A stretch of 6,405 nucleotides of DNA, taken from positions 1-6,405 of the forward strand of contig JANXVS010000009.1 in NCBI GenBank assembly GCA_025351555.1, given 5' to 3'. The stretch is from Pseudomonadota bacterium. Its GTDB lineage: Bacteria > Pseudomonadota > Gammaproteobacteria > Xanthomonadales > Rhodanobacteraceae. Position 1 is the first letter of the stretch. Each line of letters begins with the position of its first letter. The notes under the pieces were generated by a model. That model was given only the letters and a program-made list of their open reading frames with translations. It made no database searches and was not told where the DNA came from. This document shows, piece by piece, positions 6,303-6,405 of this stretch. The position numbers were made by a program, and so were the translations under genes.

Positions 6303-6405
6303 CGTGAAATCCTCCATCGAAGCCCTGCTGCCGGTGTTCGTCGACGGCCATGTCGCCATCGTCATGGATGGCGACAAGTTCCTCGGCCTGATCACGCGTA
6401 TTGAC
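6303..6405 (+). repeat. Inverted repeat arm B at the window edge, encoding a second CBS-domain fragment
   Basis: Read on the plus strand from 6304 this gives 34 codons: VKSSIEALLPVF, then VDGHVAIVMDGDKFLG, then LITRID. It is the same peptide as the minus-strand CBS domain except for Asp in place of Ala (GAC versus GCC at 6343-6345). Homology starts abruptly at 6303 and continues to the last base, so the real length of the copy is not known. It is a gene fragment in opposite orientation with no proper start. Either a fold-back chimera at a contig end or the edge of a real inverted duplication would give this. Confidence 0.95.

Noticed and set aside
6090..6404. Arg-rich 104-codon plus-strand open frame near the right edge
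   Set aside because: Out of frame with the genuine CBS peptide of arm B and extremely Arg/Ala-rich, as shifted frames of GC-rich DNA are.

Overview
The window reads as a piece of a GC-rich proteobacterial chromosome. The proteins look most like those of Gammaproteobacteria of the Xanthomonadales type, but that placement is an inference from protein style and from the CBS/gamma-lyase gene pair; no marker gene here settles it. Nearly all of it is coding. I see no rRNA, tRNA, CRISPR array, insertion sequence or origin.

Left half (about 1-3320, + strand): two family-2 glycosyltransferase genes in a row. The first is cut by the left edge. It carries an N-terminal coiled coil built partly from 42-bp (14-residue) tandem repeats, followed by two GT-A domains. 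The second is a shorter, single-domain WbbL/rhamnosyltransferase-like enzyme that begins 24 nt after the first gene's stop, in the same frame. Both look like enzymes of surface-polysaccharide (O-antigen or capsule type) assembly.

Middle (3357-4622, - strand): a convergent gene for a PAPS-dependent sulfotransferase with an additional N-terminal domain of about 125 residues that I do not recognise. Its position next to the glycosyltransferases suggests, without proving, that a glycan is its acceptor.

Right part (4667-6405, - strand): a transsulfuration pair. It comprises the C-terminal regulatory CBS-domain part of a cystathionine beta-synthase, followed 74 nt later by a complete PLP enzyme of the cystathionine gamma-synthase/gamma-lyase family. 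Together they would convert homocysteine plus serine to cystathionine and then cysteine (reverse transsulfuration), if the second enzyme acts as a lyase.

The strongest anomaly is at the right edge. The last 103 bases (6303-6405) are a near-perfect reverse complement (102 of 103) of 5935-6037, inside the CBS-domain gene. The cystathionine beta-synthase gene is therefore broken: upstream of about 6302 its own 5' part is replaced by an inverted copy of its 3' part. Because the copy runs exactly to the end of the sequence, a fold-back (chimeric) read or assembly artefact is the leading explanation, with a true inverted duplication as the alternative. I found no convincing new multi-gene system in the rest of the window.
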